Below, in pieces: positions 48,401 through 59,750 of a DNA stretch of 64,000 bases (position 1 is the first letter of the stretch; each line of letters starts with the position of its first letter). Origin of the DNA: Nomia melanderi (taxonomy: Eukaryota > Arthropoda > Insecta > Hymenoptera > Halictidae); contig NC_135007.1 in NCBI RefSeq assembly GCF_051020985.1, positions 2,911,001-2,975,000 on the forward strand. Direction: 5' to 3'. The notes under the pieces were generated by a model. The model made no database searches, was not told the origin of the DNA, and worked only from the letters and a program-made list of their open reading frames with translations. The position numbers were made by a program, and so were the translations under genes.

Positions 48401-50360
48401 ATGTATATGATTGCCTTTAACTGTAATAATTTATTACAGAAGAATAATATTTACTTTGACTTCAAACTCTGTTTCTAATAATAATAATTGCTTTAAAGAA
48501 CCTTTATACTACAGCTCAGAGACTTATTTCAATAAGAAAATCATATACCATAGAAAAAATCTTATAAGACATTTTAACACATTAAGTGTCAGAAGGAAAT
48601 TCTTAGAAAGTTTCTAAGGCCAACAAATTTGTTCGTTTAATTAATTTACAATTAACGTAAATATTCATAAGAAATGAGTAAATATATATTATCTTCATTT
48701 GTTTTTCCATAGTATGTTTATTGATGTAGCGGTCCCTAGGGATCGTCGTGGCCTAACAGCAAACCTGTGTCGTATGATAACAGTCCTTAGGGAACGCCAT
48801 AGCAGTTAACGTGTTAATATCCTCCTACATGGCAACAACCACAGAAACAGTAAACAAAATACATTGTGAGAGACTCTATTTCTAAGCTCTATCTAAAGCT
48901 CTAAAACTCATCTGCCGTACAACACCCCTAAACATGTCGAATATTTCGGTTATTACCTCAGCATGGTTGATCTGTTAAAATACGTTAAGCAAAAATCAAT
49001 ACACACGCTGGAATGGTTGAAATGATTGTATTCCGTGAATGCGAGAAAACTCCTTGTGAAAACTTTCAAGATTCCCCCGCAAAGGTTTCGAGTGTCTCTT
49101 TACGTCGGCTAGCCAGAAAGAAGTTACTGTCGGTAAGAGTAACTTCGGGGTTGTATCAGGAACATTGCAAATTAGTTCTCACGAAAGTTTCGACCAGCAC
49201 AAATATTCTCCAACGGCTTCCTGTTTGGTGGGATCATCAATCATAATTCACTATATACTTTAGAGAAGTGAATTGTCTTAAGAGTGATCGATTAATTAAC
49301 CAATTTCATAATGTAATCTTACTTATATTTTGTTGTGTATAAAATAACGAAAAAGCTGAGTTGAAAAGATTCGAAATTCGAATGTAAAAAATGATTGAAG
49401 AGGAACATTTGTCACAAGTCACTTTTATTTAATTTAAAGCAAAATTTAAACAGAAATTTTGCCCGTTGGAATCGGTATGATTAGACTGACTAATCAGAAT
49501 GAAATATTTAATGTTATTTATTTCTGCACAGCACTGAAATGAACGTCAAGTGTTCGTTAGTATTAGAAACTAATCGAAAAAGAAATTGTATTGCATCTCT
49601 TCTTCAGGACCTCCGTTCGAACAGGATGTACTTGGACTTTGCCTAAAATCCTTAGTTTTCAAAATAAACTGCAAGAGATCCGACAAAATTGACGCCCGAA
49701 AGACGTCTCGTTCATTTTCAAGATCATTTAAACGCATTTAAATGTTTACAATTCTCTAAAATTTTTATGCAAACTATCCTCCAAACTTTTTAACTCGCCG
49801 TCAAGTCTTCGAGAGCTGCAGCAATACCAAGGAATTACCTTCCCCTAATCGATAGCTTTGAACGGCGCCCATAGAGTTGATATAAAAATCGTCGAAGCTA
49901 GTATTCGAAGAACGGTGCCTGCATTCTTCATGCGGAAATTCCACGGCGTTTCTTCCGCTAGTTCGGAAGGAGAGCGGAAAAGAATTCGATACCCGCCTCA
50001 CCGTGATCCTTTTCCCTTCGCCCGCGGATGTCTTTCGAAATATCTGACAGTTTTTCAGCATCTTTAAAACGAAAAAGACGAGGAGATTGATATTTCGTTG
50101 CGGAACAACGCTATCCAGCTGGACTGGGAGTCTCGCTACCTGAGGCATCCACGTTGCTGTATACCGGGTGAAAATATCGAAAAGCTGAAAGATACTAATA
50201 TATAAATATATTTCAATGCTGAAGTCGCGCGGTAAATGCAATATATTATTACTAGCGAAGACGGCGTAAATTCAAAGCTTGCTGATTAGGGAGTTCGATA
50301 GTTTCGGTATTAACAAGGGAAACTTTTCAACCAGCGCACGTCGTTTTTAACGAAACTGAT
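48401..50360. other. Gene-free stretch
   Basis: AT-rich with a GC-richer island at about 49800-50280. The 146-codon minus-strand frame there (50241-49801) overlaps a 69-codon plus-strand frame and has no recognised domain. The direct-repeat pair at 48730 is listed separately. Confidence 0.5.
48730..48817 (+). repeat. Direct repeat pair next to a TTAA terminus
   Basis: GGTCCCTAGGGATCGTCGTG (48731) and AGTCCTTAGGGAACGCCATA (48782) are related direct repeats 51 bp apart. The second leads into GCAGTTAACGTGTTAA, which in reverse (TTAACACGTTAACTGC) looks like another piggyBac-like end. It may be the subterminal repeat region of a degraded element. Confidence 0.45.
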
Positions 50361-50627
50361 GTGAAACATAGTTCTCAAGAAAGAGTTGAAAGTATACTTT
50401 TTACAATATCTCTGAAACTAGAGGGTGTAGAAAAGAAATTTTTGTTTAAATTGTCTTTCTCGAAATTCAGATTTCTTTTCTACACCCCCCCCCCCCCAGT
50501 TTCAGAGATACTCTAAAAAATATACTTTCAATCCTCAACTTTGACGGGTGTTTTCACCCGTTCAACGTGGATGTTGGCCGATAAGAAAATGTACGTGTCA
50601 AATATTTTCTTGAGAACTACATCTCAC
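50361..50627. repeat. Foldback structure with an insertion in one arm
   Basis: Outer arms GTGAAACATAGTTCTCAAGA (50361) and TTTCTTGAGAACTAC...CTCAC (50606-50627) pair. Inner arms pair GAAAGTATAC, TATCTCTGAAACT and GGTGTAGAAAAGAAAT with their reverse complements at 50471-50530. Between inner and outer right arms lies about 64 extra bases containing a perfect hairpin ACGGGTG-tttt-CACCCGT (50544-50561). The right inner arm contains a run of 13 C (50485-50497) where the left arm has AGAGGG. No ORF. Confidence 0.8.
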
Positions 50628-52482
50628 AATATTTTCACTTATAGTTTGTAACATACTATTCAACTTTTCTATTATATCGTAGTTTAAACAATTATTGCAT
50701 GAACAATTTGAATTACGAATAGTGGAATGGCGGCTGCATTCATCCGGCAGAAAATTTGATATCTGATTCGGCCGATCGTTGGGCGCAATCGACTGGGCTT
50801 GCCGAAGAATGTGAATCGAACGCGCTTAATTGACCCGAATCTCCCTCTTTCGCCGGCCGAATAGGATTTCCGGATTCCCAAATGGTTCTCTCTTGTCCCG
50901 CGTTTTCCTTCCGACGGTCAGGATCATCGATTCTTTCAGGGCTGACTTTTTCGGCGGCCGTGTCACGATGGATTCAACCGGAATAAATCTGCGTCGGATT
51001 TACGGACAGATCCCCGATACAATGAAAACGCAGACGAGGAATCGCCAGCGGACAGATTTATCGTCGCGGTGTTCTGCGTCTGATTTCTCGACTTCCCGGG
51101 AATCTTGCGGTTGACACTGATGAAACATTTTTCGGCTGTACGCGGAGGCTTTCGCGCATCGACGTGGCTCGCGTTCAGTGATCGAGAAATGCTATACGCG
51201 TTCCCCTTTCGCTCGCATTACTTTTTTTTACCGATGAATCCAATTATTCGTAAAAAAGAATCTATTACTTAAATAAAACCTAACAGAGACATAAAATAAA
51301 AATTAGAATTCTACAATGTTTTTGCTTTTCTGTTGTTTTTGCTTTATGTATAGAATTTACGGCACCGAAGGCATTAAATCGTTATACGTGCACAAAACTT
51401 ATAGCTATAGGGATCTTTTTTAGTTCTTATGTGAGATAATGAATTACGTGATATGTTCGATAATGTAAGGGAATTTTATAAAACCCGTGAATTTATGGGA
51501 GAAAGAAATAGGATATATGCTATGGCATCCAGATAAGCTGACGACTTATTCGTGGGCATTAGCAACGATGGAACGCAGCAGATCGTAAGTCATATTTCTA
51601 AGTTTCTATTGAAATCCATTCAGTACTTTTTAAGATTACCTCCAACAGACAGTTAAACTTCCTTTACAATATTAGCACAGCTATACAAGACTGGCTTCGT
51701 CTGTACATCGTCATTCAGCGTTTTCGACGACGCTCATTTCGCGAAATACACTAATGACGACTCACTGGTAGCAACTCGACTTCCGTGACCTGAAAAACAT
51801 GCTCTGGGCGCAAGCAAAATCATTTTTCCGTATGCAGTACCCATTCATCCGGTAAGCGATTTAATAATTCAACGCTTCTAAGAAGATTGGCTTCCCGAAC
51901 GATCCGACAGAGCAACGGGTGCCAAAATAGTCTATTTATCTGTATGCGAGGCGTTGCATTTTCTTCGAAATCGTCGGGTTATAAATATATGGTCGGAAAT
52001 AATTGTGGGATATATGCAAATAAAAATTTTCATAACCTTTCAAAGAACATTAAAATTTAATTTAAAGTAAAAGTTTTATGAGCAAATGTTTAAACCGGTC
52101 ATCTTGATTAGTTGGTATATCTAGTGTTAATGATTCACGTTGGGGGTTGAAGTGATTAAAAATCTGGACGTCAGACTGCCGGTTATGTTTACACTTCATC
52201 AGATGTACAAGATGTTCACAGAGTGGTTAAGTTAACAAGTAGATACTGTCATAATACTAACGGAGCATTTCGGTATACATAATTGTTGTTTTAGATAGGA
52301 GTGATGATGAACACGTTTTCAGATGGCCGCAGGCATGGTATGATATCACGATGAAAACGTAAAAGATAGAATTAACGAAAGTGATAGAAATAATCGTACC
52401 GATAATAATAGTAGTGTAGTATCGAGAATATTTATTGTAGGATGAATGGTTTCTTGTGCGTGCGTAAGGGCGACCAGGTCAT
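50628..52482. other. Gene-free stretch
   Basis: GC-rich CpG-containing island at about 50700-51200 with overlapping frames on both strands and no domain, then AT-rich DNA to about 52300. No transposon end, RNA gene or splice-bounded exon was recognised. Confidence 0.5.
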
Positions 52483-52680
52483 ATTGCGACGGACCGGCGC
52501 CGGGATGTTTGGGAAATAGTGTGACTGCGTTTAGACAATTTCGAGTGGCTGAAAGAATGCGAGGAAGAGTGTCTGGAACTGAGCGACTGAACCGTGAGAA
52601 AAGCGTGTACGTGACTGCGTGAATTTTGACCATGGACGAAAGATGCGAGTGAGAAGGGTGCAAGGGTGAGAAAGACAGAG
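52483..52680 (+). repeat. GA-rich duplicated repeat F, copy 1
   Basis: Begins TTGCGACGGACCGGCGCCGG and contains GAGTGGCTGAAAG, GAACTGAGCGACTGAACC and GAGAAAAGCGTGTACG in the same order as the copy at 53384-53605, at roughly 75 percent identity by eye. The minus-strand frames across it are low-complexity Ser/His-rich and differ between copies, so coding is unlikely. Possibly leader or LTR-like sequence of a degraded retroelement, which I cannot confirm. Confidence 0.7.
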
Positions 52681-53383
52681 CGAATGGGGGTGTGTGATAA
52701 AAGCGAGTGGAAATGCGTGCATGAGGACATTTTGGTGAGCGACAGCGGAGTAGAACATTTTTGGTGCGAGAGTCGTGTGTTGTATTTTACGTGTTGTCCG
52801 TATTGTTTCCTTTACCTTATTAAATATATTGTTTTCCTAATTCTCTTTTTACTAAAGATCCACATTTTCAAATATTATCATCTAATAGTAAACCACACCA
52901 TATACTATAGTAGTAATAATAGAAATAATAATAAGTGCTTAGTGGGGTAAGATGTAATATCCTCATCGGTTTATCCCTCGTTGCGATTCCAACATTTGCA
53001 GGCCGTTGACAAGTATTGACATGGTCGATGAAGGGCGCAGCGTCTGCAGTGTCGTCGTTTACGCCGATTGATCGCCCGTACTTTCCCAGCCCTCAACATG
53101 TTATATATTACCTGGGATCATCTGGATTCTTAGGTAGATTTACAACGTTTTGTACAGGATAGAATTTTCCATTGTGCAATTACGTTAAATTAAATCATAA
53201 TGTGCACAGCTATCGATAACGGAAAAAGAATTGAAACATTGTTCAAAAAATGATATACATGTAGAGATGGGAACTCGCTGCGACGAAAACGATGTCTATC
53301 GATTAGTCAGAACGATGTACCTGCATTGCAATGTTTAGCTTCTTAAAGTATGGAGTATTGATTAGGCACACGGCTGGTGTCGT
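52681..53383. other. Spacer between F repeats
   Basis: AT-rich DNA (52800-52950) followed by a short GC-balanced patch. No gene recognised. If the F repeats are remains of one retroelement, this spacer could be internal to it, but no protein fragment is visible. Confidence 0.4.
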
Positions 53384-53605
53384 CTTGCGACGGAGTAGCG
53401 CCGGTATGTTTAGGGAAAGTATGACTGCAGACAAGATAACCTAGAGTGGCTGAAAAGGTGTGAAGGAAGAATGTTTGAAACTGAGTGACTGAACCATGAG
53501 GATGACGTTCTTAGAAAAGTGTATACGCGACTGTGAGAATGTTAGCTGCGGATGCAAGCGACAGAGTACAAATGAGAAGGGATGTCTGTGAAGAGAAGGA
53601 AAGTA
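53384..53605 (+). repeat. GA-rich duplicated repeat F, copy 2
   Basis: Begins TTGCGACGGAGTAGCGCCGG and matches copy 1 through GAGTGGCTGAAAAGG and GAAACTGAGTGACTGAACC, with an extra 12 bases or so after the ACCATGAG block. Same orientation, 0.9 kb downstream. Confidence 0.7.
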
Positions 53606-53646
53606 TGATTGGGGATGACTGTTAAAACCTTCATACACGTTGAAAC

Positions 53647-53806
53647 TTGCTGCGACGTAGGCATGACTACGAGTAATGGCTTTAAATCTTTTAAGGTTTT
53701 ATTATATTTGTTGCACTCGAACAAAAAGTGAAAAAGACTTAGATCCATCATTTGTTGCGACGCCTGCATCGTAGTAAGTTTTAATGTGTATGGAAACCTT
53801 TAAAAG
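53647..53806 (+). repeat. Two degenerate tandem units with TTGYTGCGACG
   Basis: Units starting TTGCTGCGACGTAGGCATGA (53647) and TTGTTGCGACGCCTGCATCG (53752) each run on to a TTTAAAAG/CTTTTAAGG block; the spacing is 105 bp. The TGCGACG core is shared with the F repeats just upstream and with 53278, suggesting one expanded repeat cluster from 52483 to about 53810. Confidence 0.5.
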
Positions 53807-55236
53807 TCCGTGCGAGTCCAGCAACAGGACAGTATGACAGCATAAGCGAAGTCGGAAATAGTATAAACGTAGGCTAAAGGAATTTTCAGCGAACATCGGC
53901 AGATACGAACTTACATTTCATTATCAATTATGTAGTTCAATAAACCTTTGTGCAGTGTTAGTATTCATTGCTAGAATATAATTCGCTGCGATGACGCTCT
54001 TTCCCGCGTGATGTTCAAATAACTACTTCGTGCGAGGATTGCAAAAAGAATACCCCTCGTTATTTGGAAAATCCGCTAGTTCCCCTCAGCAGGCTGATTC
54101 GGTTCTCCCAACATCTCCGGAAAAAACCCATGCGACCCCTGAAGTGTCGAGTTAGGTTACCGTCTCCTGCGTAAGTTAATTGGAACACTGAGAAAGGTGG
54201 TACAGGGACCTAGCATTTTTAAAATGTTCCCTTCATTTATTAATATTAAAGTCTACTATCTTGTCATAATCCTACATATATGAAAGCCACTACAGTGGCG
54301 TATAGTAGCTGAAAAGTTAAAATGCAGCAGCCCGGCGAAAGGTGCGAACGAGAGACATGAAGGGTTTTCTTATTTTATAAAAAATTCACGGCGCCTGCTA
54401 GATACTACAATCTGTTCCGCGGGATGTGCGGATTACGTGGAAATATATTATTTCCTTTCTCCGCGCTGAGACTCCGGCGCGGTTTTACGGATTCGCAGTT
54501 TTACCGGGGATTCTGGAGTACTCGCCGGCCGGAAATCGGCACCAGTTTCCAGGAGGAGTCGGCGCGTGGGAGGACGCATCCGGCCGAAGCGTGGAGGCGC
54601 TCCGGGCTCCAAGCCAGCGTGCCCATCGAACGAGAGGATCGTAACATTAGATCTCTTCCGGCCGAATCTCTGCTGGGACCCCACCCATCGCCGTCTTTTG
54701 CGACCATCTATCTTTTTCACTGACTACGGACCCAGCCCACGGCACCGCGACCGACGATTTATAATGGAAATTCCGTGGATTTCGCCGAACGACGCGGCAC
54801 AATGGCGTTAAACCATTAGCGGCCGGGACATTAATTGCGAGAAACTCCGGTTGCAGCCGTCCCGTGGATACGGTTGCCGGCAATGACTTCGCCGAGGGAA
54901 TGTTGCTTAACAATCGGACAAACGATTCAACGCGCGAGCGCGCGCGGTTAAGTGAGACGTGTATTCTTGGGGGGATTAACATTTAGCTGTCTACTGTTGT
55001 AGGTACTCGAGTTCAACAATTCGTTACACGGTGAATGATACTATTAGCGAAAACATCGCTATTAGGACTGTTGTTTGTTGCGTCTCGTTGAAAGTAATAA
55101 TGGTATGCAATGTGTTTGGGATGTTGAGTGTTATTGGCGATGGGAAAACGGTGAATGATATAGGTTGGTTTACTTTTCGAAGAGGCTTTTTCATAATTGC
55201 GATGTGTTATTAATGGAGGCAAATGTATTCTTTCTT
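53807..55236. other. Gene-free stretch with GC-rich island and a family D end
   Basis: AT-balanced to about 54260. A family D end lies at 54265-54320 (listed separately). 54420-54990 is strongly GC-rich and CpG-rich; four overlapping frames on both strands there are mutual shadows with no domain. The sequence CGCGCGAGCGCGCGCG near 54931 is an alternating purine-pyrimidine run. Confidence 0.5.
54265..54320. mobile_element. Family D MITE end
   Basis: In reverse from 54320 the sequence reads TTAACTTTTCAGCTACTATA, then CGCCACTGTAGTGGC and TTTCATATATGTAGG. The CTACTATA core, the near-palindromic CACTATAGTG-like block and the TTTCRTATAT block are shared in order with the element at 6202. The far end is not identified. 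Confidence 0.6.
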
Positions 55237-55391
55237 TTAACCATTTGACTGCCGCAGTTCTTTTCAGAAACCCGGTCGGAAAATGCCAAGCGGCGCGATC
55301 GCACTTCTTTTGTTTTAGCAATTTGATTCTAAGAATTGATAGATAGGCACATTTAAGCAGTGTATCGAAGAAGCGCGATCGCGTTGCTTAA
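55237..55391. mobile_element. TTAA element with internal hairpin
   Basis: TTAACCATTTGACTGCCGCA at the left resembles insect piggyBac-like MITE ends. TTAA recurs at 55388-55391. Inside, GGCGCGATCGCACTTCTT (55292) pairs with AAGAAGCGCGATCGCGTT (55368), an imperfect 18-bp inverted repeat. Right and left extremes do not match well, so the element may be internally rearranged. Confidence 0.5.
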
Positions 55392-56872
55392 CATTCAAAC
55401 GATTAGACAAGAGTGTGGGTAGATTGATTTCTTGAAATTGTTCGTATGAAGGAGTATTAGTGTACAATGTTAGAAAATTAACTTTTACTGACTTATTGAA
55501 AATTTGAAATATGTCGCGAGTTGTTGATTTAAAATTCGTGAAAAATTTATTTTATTGGAAAGCGCCTTTAACTTCCATACTATAGAAGTTTTAACTTGTA
55601 TTATCTCTCGCAGTGCTAATGATTCTAGCGACCGTGTAGACAACTACGCCTGAGTTATCGCAAACCCATGATGAGACCTTGGTGACACGAATATTTCGAA
55701 TTTATATTTTGTTATATTATATCTATATTTTATTGTTCAAACTAAACGTACCGCGACCAGCCAAACTTTAAAATTTGATTTAAATTCTGCATTTTCTTTG
55801 GTTTGTTTAACTTTATATCAACTTTACATTCTGCATTGTCTGATTAGTCAGTGTTTTAATTTTTACCTTTCGTTTCGTTTCTGTTTCCATTAAGAAAAAT
55901 GTATCGTCTAACTTGCTTACCTTTATTATACAACCGGTATGTTTAGTGCTAAGAAATGTTACAATAATTAAACAATTGAATAATGCATAGATTAAAACTT
56001 TAAAAAGATGTAGTCATCAACTGAGAGTCCCAGTTGACTGAAGCATGGTACGGCGAGGCTGAATGTATTTCTATTACCGTCTGTCCCACTAAGACAGAAA
56101 GATTAAAATAGAAAACAAATCTCATTAAGTTAGACATCAAAGTTTAAACTTATACAGAGATAACCTAATAAGCGATATTATAAGACAGGCTCCGTTCCTC
56201 TGGTTTTGAAATAAAGTTCTACATCCAAATTAATTATACATGCGAAACTTGTTTCGCTCGACAACGTGTACGTTGTTTTCACGAACGGTTACGTGGCACG
56301 ATGATAAGTAGAACGGTTGGACATGTCTGTCAATTAATCATGCAAAGATATAATTGAAATCTTATGTAAATGATTTAAATAATCTTAAACTTGTTCGATT
56401 TTACGATGCCAAGCACGTTGAACACGTGTGCTTGATCGTCCGTGAACTACTTAGCAATTCATAAACCTACATAGACGGGAACAATCTGTACATTTAATAC
56501 CTTGACGAAATTACTGATACTTTATTTTCGAATTTCAAGATAGTGCCTATTTAAAAAAACTACTAAATCAATCAAGCAAAGATTTTTGAAAAGAGCCTTG
56601 TATTCGGTACCCGCGCCGAAACCTAACATTATTAATTACCAGATCCGTATTTTCAAAAGCTCCGCCCAGGAGTAAATGTAAATTCAAATATCACAACTGT
56701 CGATTAATCATCGAAAAATACCTATGTAAAATACATTTTAAATTAATCATTACTATACATAAGCTGGGCGAATCATTCTTCTCAATCTTTAATAAAAAAT
56801 GTAGAGTTCCAATTATGAAATATCGTAAACAAAAGGATTAAGTAAATACCAAAATTATATAAGAAGGCTGTA
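55392..56872. other. AT-rich gene-free stretch
   Basis: No exon, RNA gene or transposon end recognised. A short GC-balanced run occurs around 56230-56320. Nothing further is seen. Confidence 0.5.
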
Positions 56873-57486
56873 TACACCTGACCCTCCATTTACACGGAGT
56901 ATCCGTTTCGCGAGGATTCGTTTTATGCGAATGGAAGTCACGTAGGGTCTATCGGTACAAAAGAGAAGAAAATATTGAAGAGAATAGCTGGTATAAGTTA
57001 TAGAAATACATATTCATTTCGCATAGCTTAACAAAAAATAATAACAATGACATTTCCAAAACTGAAAGTAAATTTAATTCGGTGCCAAATTCGGATCGCG
57101 TAACTATCGCGTATAAAAGAAGATTCTAGAAATATATAACATATTATAAAAAATCAATAATTCTAGAATATTCCAAATATAACTGAAGAACTTATGTAAT
57201 GTATGAAATTTGTGAAAACGATGAAATATTCCAGAAAGCGTGCGAATGGGATGAATGTACAATGTGAATGTTTGTACGAGTGAAATGAACGATTTTAAAT
57301 ATACAAACAGACAGCGTGAATTGATTTTGATGGACATTGTGTGTTAAATCGTGTAATTGCGAAGTTATAATTTCTATTATTAATTCCGTCATAGATTGTT
57401 ATAATATTTAATCAACTGTCGTTGAATAAATCCCACATAATTTATAGTGTAAATAAAAAACTCGCGCAAATTGAGGGACGAGTGTA
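56873..57486. mobile_element. pogo-like MITE, copy 2
   Basis: TA-flanked. The left end CACCTGACCCTCCATTTACA and the right end, in reverse CACTCGTCCCTCAATTTGCG, followed by CGAGT, are inverted repeats of about 25 bp. It shares the left part with the copy at 16250 (TAGAAATACATATT, AGCTTAACAAAAA, GCGTAAC) but is about twice as long, with an extra AT-rich middle. Minus-strand frames at 57104-57392 are low-complexity and not a transposase. Inferred non-autonomous pogo-type element. Confidence 0.75.
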
Positions 57487-57666
57487 TGCATTTAAACACG
57501 ACCCGTTACAGGGCTCTGCGGTATTGCCAGACCGTGCACAGAGGGCTAAACAGCCACGACATTTACCTTAACCAACAATCGTGGTTCATCCAACTCGTAA
57601 TCCGCAGTTCCAGGTGGACTCGGGTACGATTTGCCAACAGCGAGTTAGGAGTTCCTGGGTGATCGG

Positions 57667-57742
57667 CCGCCTAACAATAAGCACTCACCCTCAACTGCCC
57701 AACGCGGCTTAACTTGGGCGATTAGGTGAGTGCTGGTGGCGG
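57667..57742. repeat. 76-nt imperfect hairpin, possible structured RNA
   Basis: Nested complementary blocks: CCGCC/GGCGG outermost, AGCACTCACC (57680-57689) with GGTGAGTGCT (57725-57734), and GCCCAA (57697-57702) with TTGGGC (57714-57719), leaving an 11-nt terminal loop. Size and shape are compatible with a microRNA precursor or a cis-regulatory stem, but the internal loops are large and I recognise no known microRNA sequence. Confidence 0.35.
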
Positions 57743-58725
57743 AACAGCTGCTTTAAAGCGCCCCGAAGGTTCATTAGTTCAGACCTATTGAATTTTCCAA
57801 GACGCCTCCTGCATGTATCGCTTCATGAGTGATTGTCAGGGATGCGAAACGAAGATTGCAGCCAAACACTTTCCGTGTGTATCGCGACTACCGAAATTTC
57901 GAAGTTGCTTGCGGCGATTAGAAATTTTCCCCGATCTCCCCGAATAATTCATGGGGCGAGTTCATTAAACCGTTCCGATCTTGGGCAACAAGAGCGCAAA
58001 CTACGTAACGCGGGGCCCCGATTCACTTAACCAAGCACGGTTTTGCGGTAATGAATTCGGCTTCGTGGAGGTTGGAAGTGGATTGGGACGGATGGACAGG
58101 GATAGGTCTGAATACATGTGTGTTCTACGGGGTGGGGGTAAGAAGCATAGTTGGCAACAATGTCGAACTACAATATCTCTCACGTAAATTTAATGGACTC
58201 CACGGGTTGTTTGCGAGTACTTAGAGAAGACGGGTGGCGCGCGCTTCAAACACAGGCTTTGAATACTAGCGGAATAATGTAACCATTGTTGCAAATTGTA
58301 TTATTATTTAATTTGTAATCAGTTTACCGTGTAGGGACCGAACGCCGACGCCACGGTTAATTATAAGACTAATAATCTTTTTAGCTTACTCAGAAATTAA
58401 TCAATATTTGATTGCGTTCAAAAGGATAAAGTTTGATTTAATCGAATTTTTGGAAATTGATTTTAGTTCAAAGGCGTGAATGAATGATTGGAAATATGTG
58501 TACATTGATAATTTATTTAAGGAATAAGAAAAAAGTTATAAAAAGTGCGGTTAACTTTTAATGATTGTTTTTGTAGTTGTGAGATACATTGTACTTCAGA
58601 TTAGTAAAGAGCAGTGCTATACTTTGTGTCGGAATGTAGAGTGTTATTTAATATTCGCGACAAATATGTTTACAAGTTATTTATTTACGTAGATGAGTGT
58701 TCGGAGGCAGAACGGGTAATAATGT

Positions 58726-58747
58726 TGTAATGTAATGTAATGTAATG
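58726..58747 (+). repeat. TGTAA microsatellite
   Basis: Four perfect TGTAA units plus two bases. A short simple repeat in non-coding DNA. Confidence 0.95.
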
Positions 58748-58932
58748 TGCTTCCTCGCGCCTTTCCGCTTTATTTATCCTAGTCTTCGGAAAGGCGTTAC
58801 CCCTTGGAAACTTCGAGGGTGGAGCTAGTTCCCTTCTCCAACGTCGCCTCGATTTTTGGCAGGGGAAATATTGTGCATTTCTAATTTGTAATGTTTTTTT
58901 CGAGCCGCGCTGACCGTGCGGCCGAAGAAGCC

Positions 58933-59109
58933 TTAACGGGACATGGCTGGCAGCGTTTATGGTAGGGTAGCCTATTCAGCTACGCACGTGTAAAAAGTGT
59001 AAAATATTTTCGCCGACTTACAGACTTTAAGGTAGGCTTAATTGCCTATACCTAAACGTCTGTAAGCGGTCAATGCTATTTCCTACCAACGCTGCGAGCC
59101 ACGTACCGC
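58933..59109. mobile_element. TTAA foldback MITE with nested hairpins
   Basis: A 177-bp element. The left end TTAACGGGACATGGCTGGCA, then GCGTT, pairs with the right end, in reverse GCGGTACGTGGCTCGCAGCG, then TT. In the centre CTTACAGACTTTAAGGTA pairs with TACCTAAACGTCTGTAAG (59018-59067) around a TTAATT loop, giving a stem of about 24 bp with few mismatches. TTAA is intact only on the left. No ORF. Probably a non-autonomous piggyBac-like element; its transcript would form a long branched hairpin. Confidence 0.7.
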
Positions 59110-59750
59110 TACACTTTGTAAATTTATTTAAATTAGAAAAAGTTTTATTTTTTATGTATATGTGAAAAACTTCTATTAGGAGCAATCAAATGATATCAAT
59201 TTTCTTAGTGGTTAAATGAGAACAAGTTTATAAATTAATTTTAAATTAAATACAATAGTTGGCGTATTGCAAACAATTTGAGTTGGAAGGTTAATATATC
59301 TATTTTTACAGTAACCTCATATTCTTCCTAGCTAGAAGTCACTATCGTAAACAGTAAAATACTAATAATTGTTTATTCTGAAGGTGATGGGAATTATAAA
59401 TACTTATAATAGAATAATTATAATTATGATTGTAGAATAATCATTCACAAGGATTCCAACAAATAGAAGCTGTTTATTAAATTATTTGCACGTGCAAGCT
59501 TCACGAATCCAATTATAAGCTTATGGTTTCATTACAGTGCATATATTTACCAACAAACATTCTAGACAATTACTGCAGAAATTAATTTTCATCGGATATA
59601 AGTGAGGACGACTACACGAATTCCAATCACAATTATTTCATTATATTTATCTTCATTTATCACAGCTGTCATTACCATTACAGTAAACAATTATTATTGA
59701 ATTAATAATTATACTATTATTATTGAAATAATATAAATCCTTACCCAAAG
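59110..59750. other. AT-rich gene-free spacer
   Basis: No gene, transposon end or structured feature recognised. AATAATTATAATTATGATT-type simple AT-rich runs occur near 59410 and 59690. Confidence 0.6.

Larger units (their letters stand above)
57487..58932. other. GC-rich then AT-rich stretch without a firm gene
   Basis: 57487-58250 is GC-rich and CpG-rich with short overlapping frames (57471-57662, 57833-58030, 57981-58187 plus; 58183-58001 minus), none recognisable. It contains the hairpin at 57667-57742. From 58260 it is AT-rich; a TGTAA microsatellite lies at 58726-58747. Confidence 0.5.

Noticed and set aside
49801..50241. 146-codon minus-strand frame
   Set aside because: It overlaps an open plus-strand frame, has mixed composition, no domain and no clear splice sites; it fits low stop-codon density in a GC-rich island.
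52346..52758. Ser/His-rich minus-strand frames across the F repeat
   Set aside because: Three overlapping frames are all open because the strand is GA-rich; the sequence does not hold between the two repeat copies.
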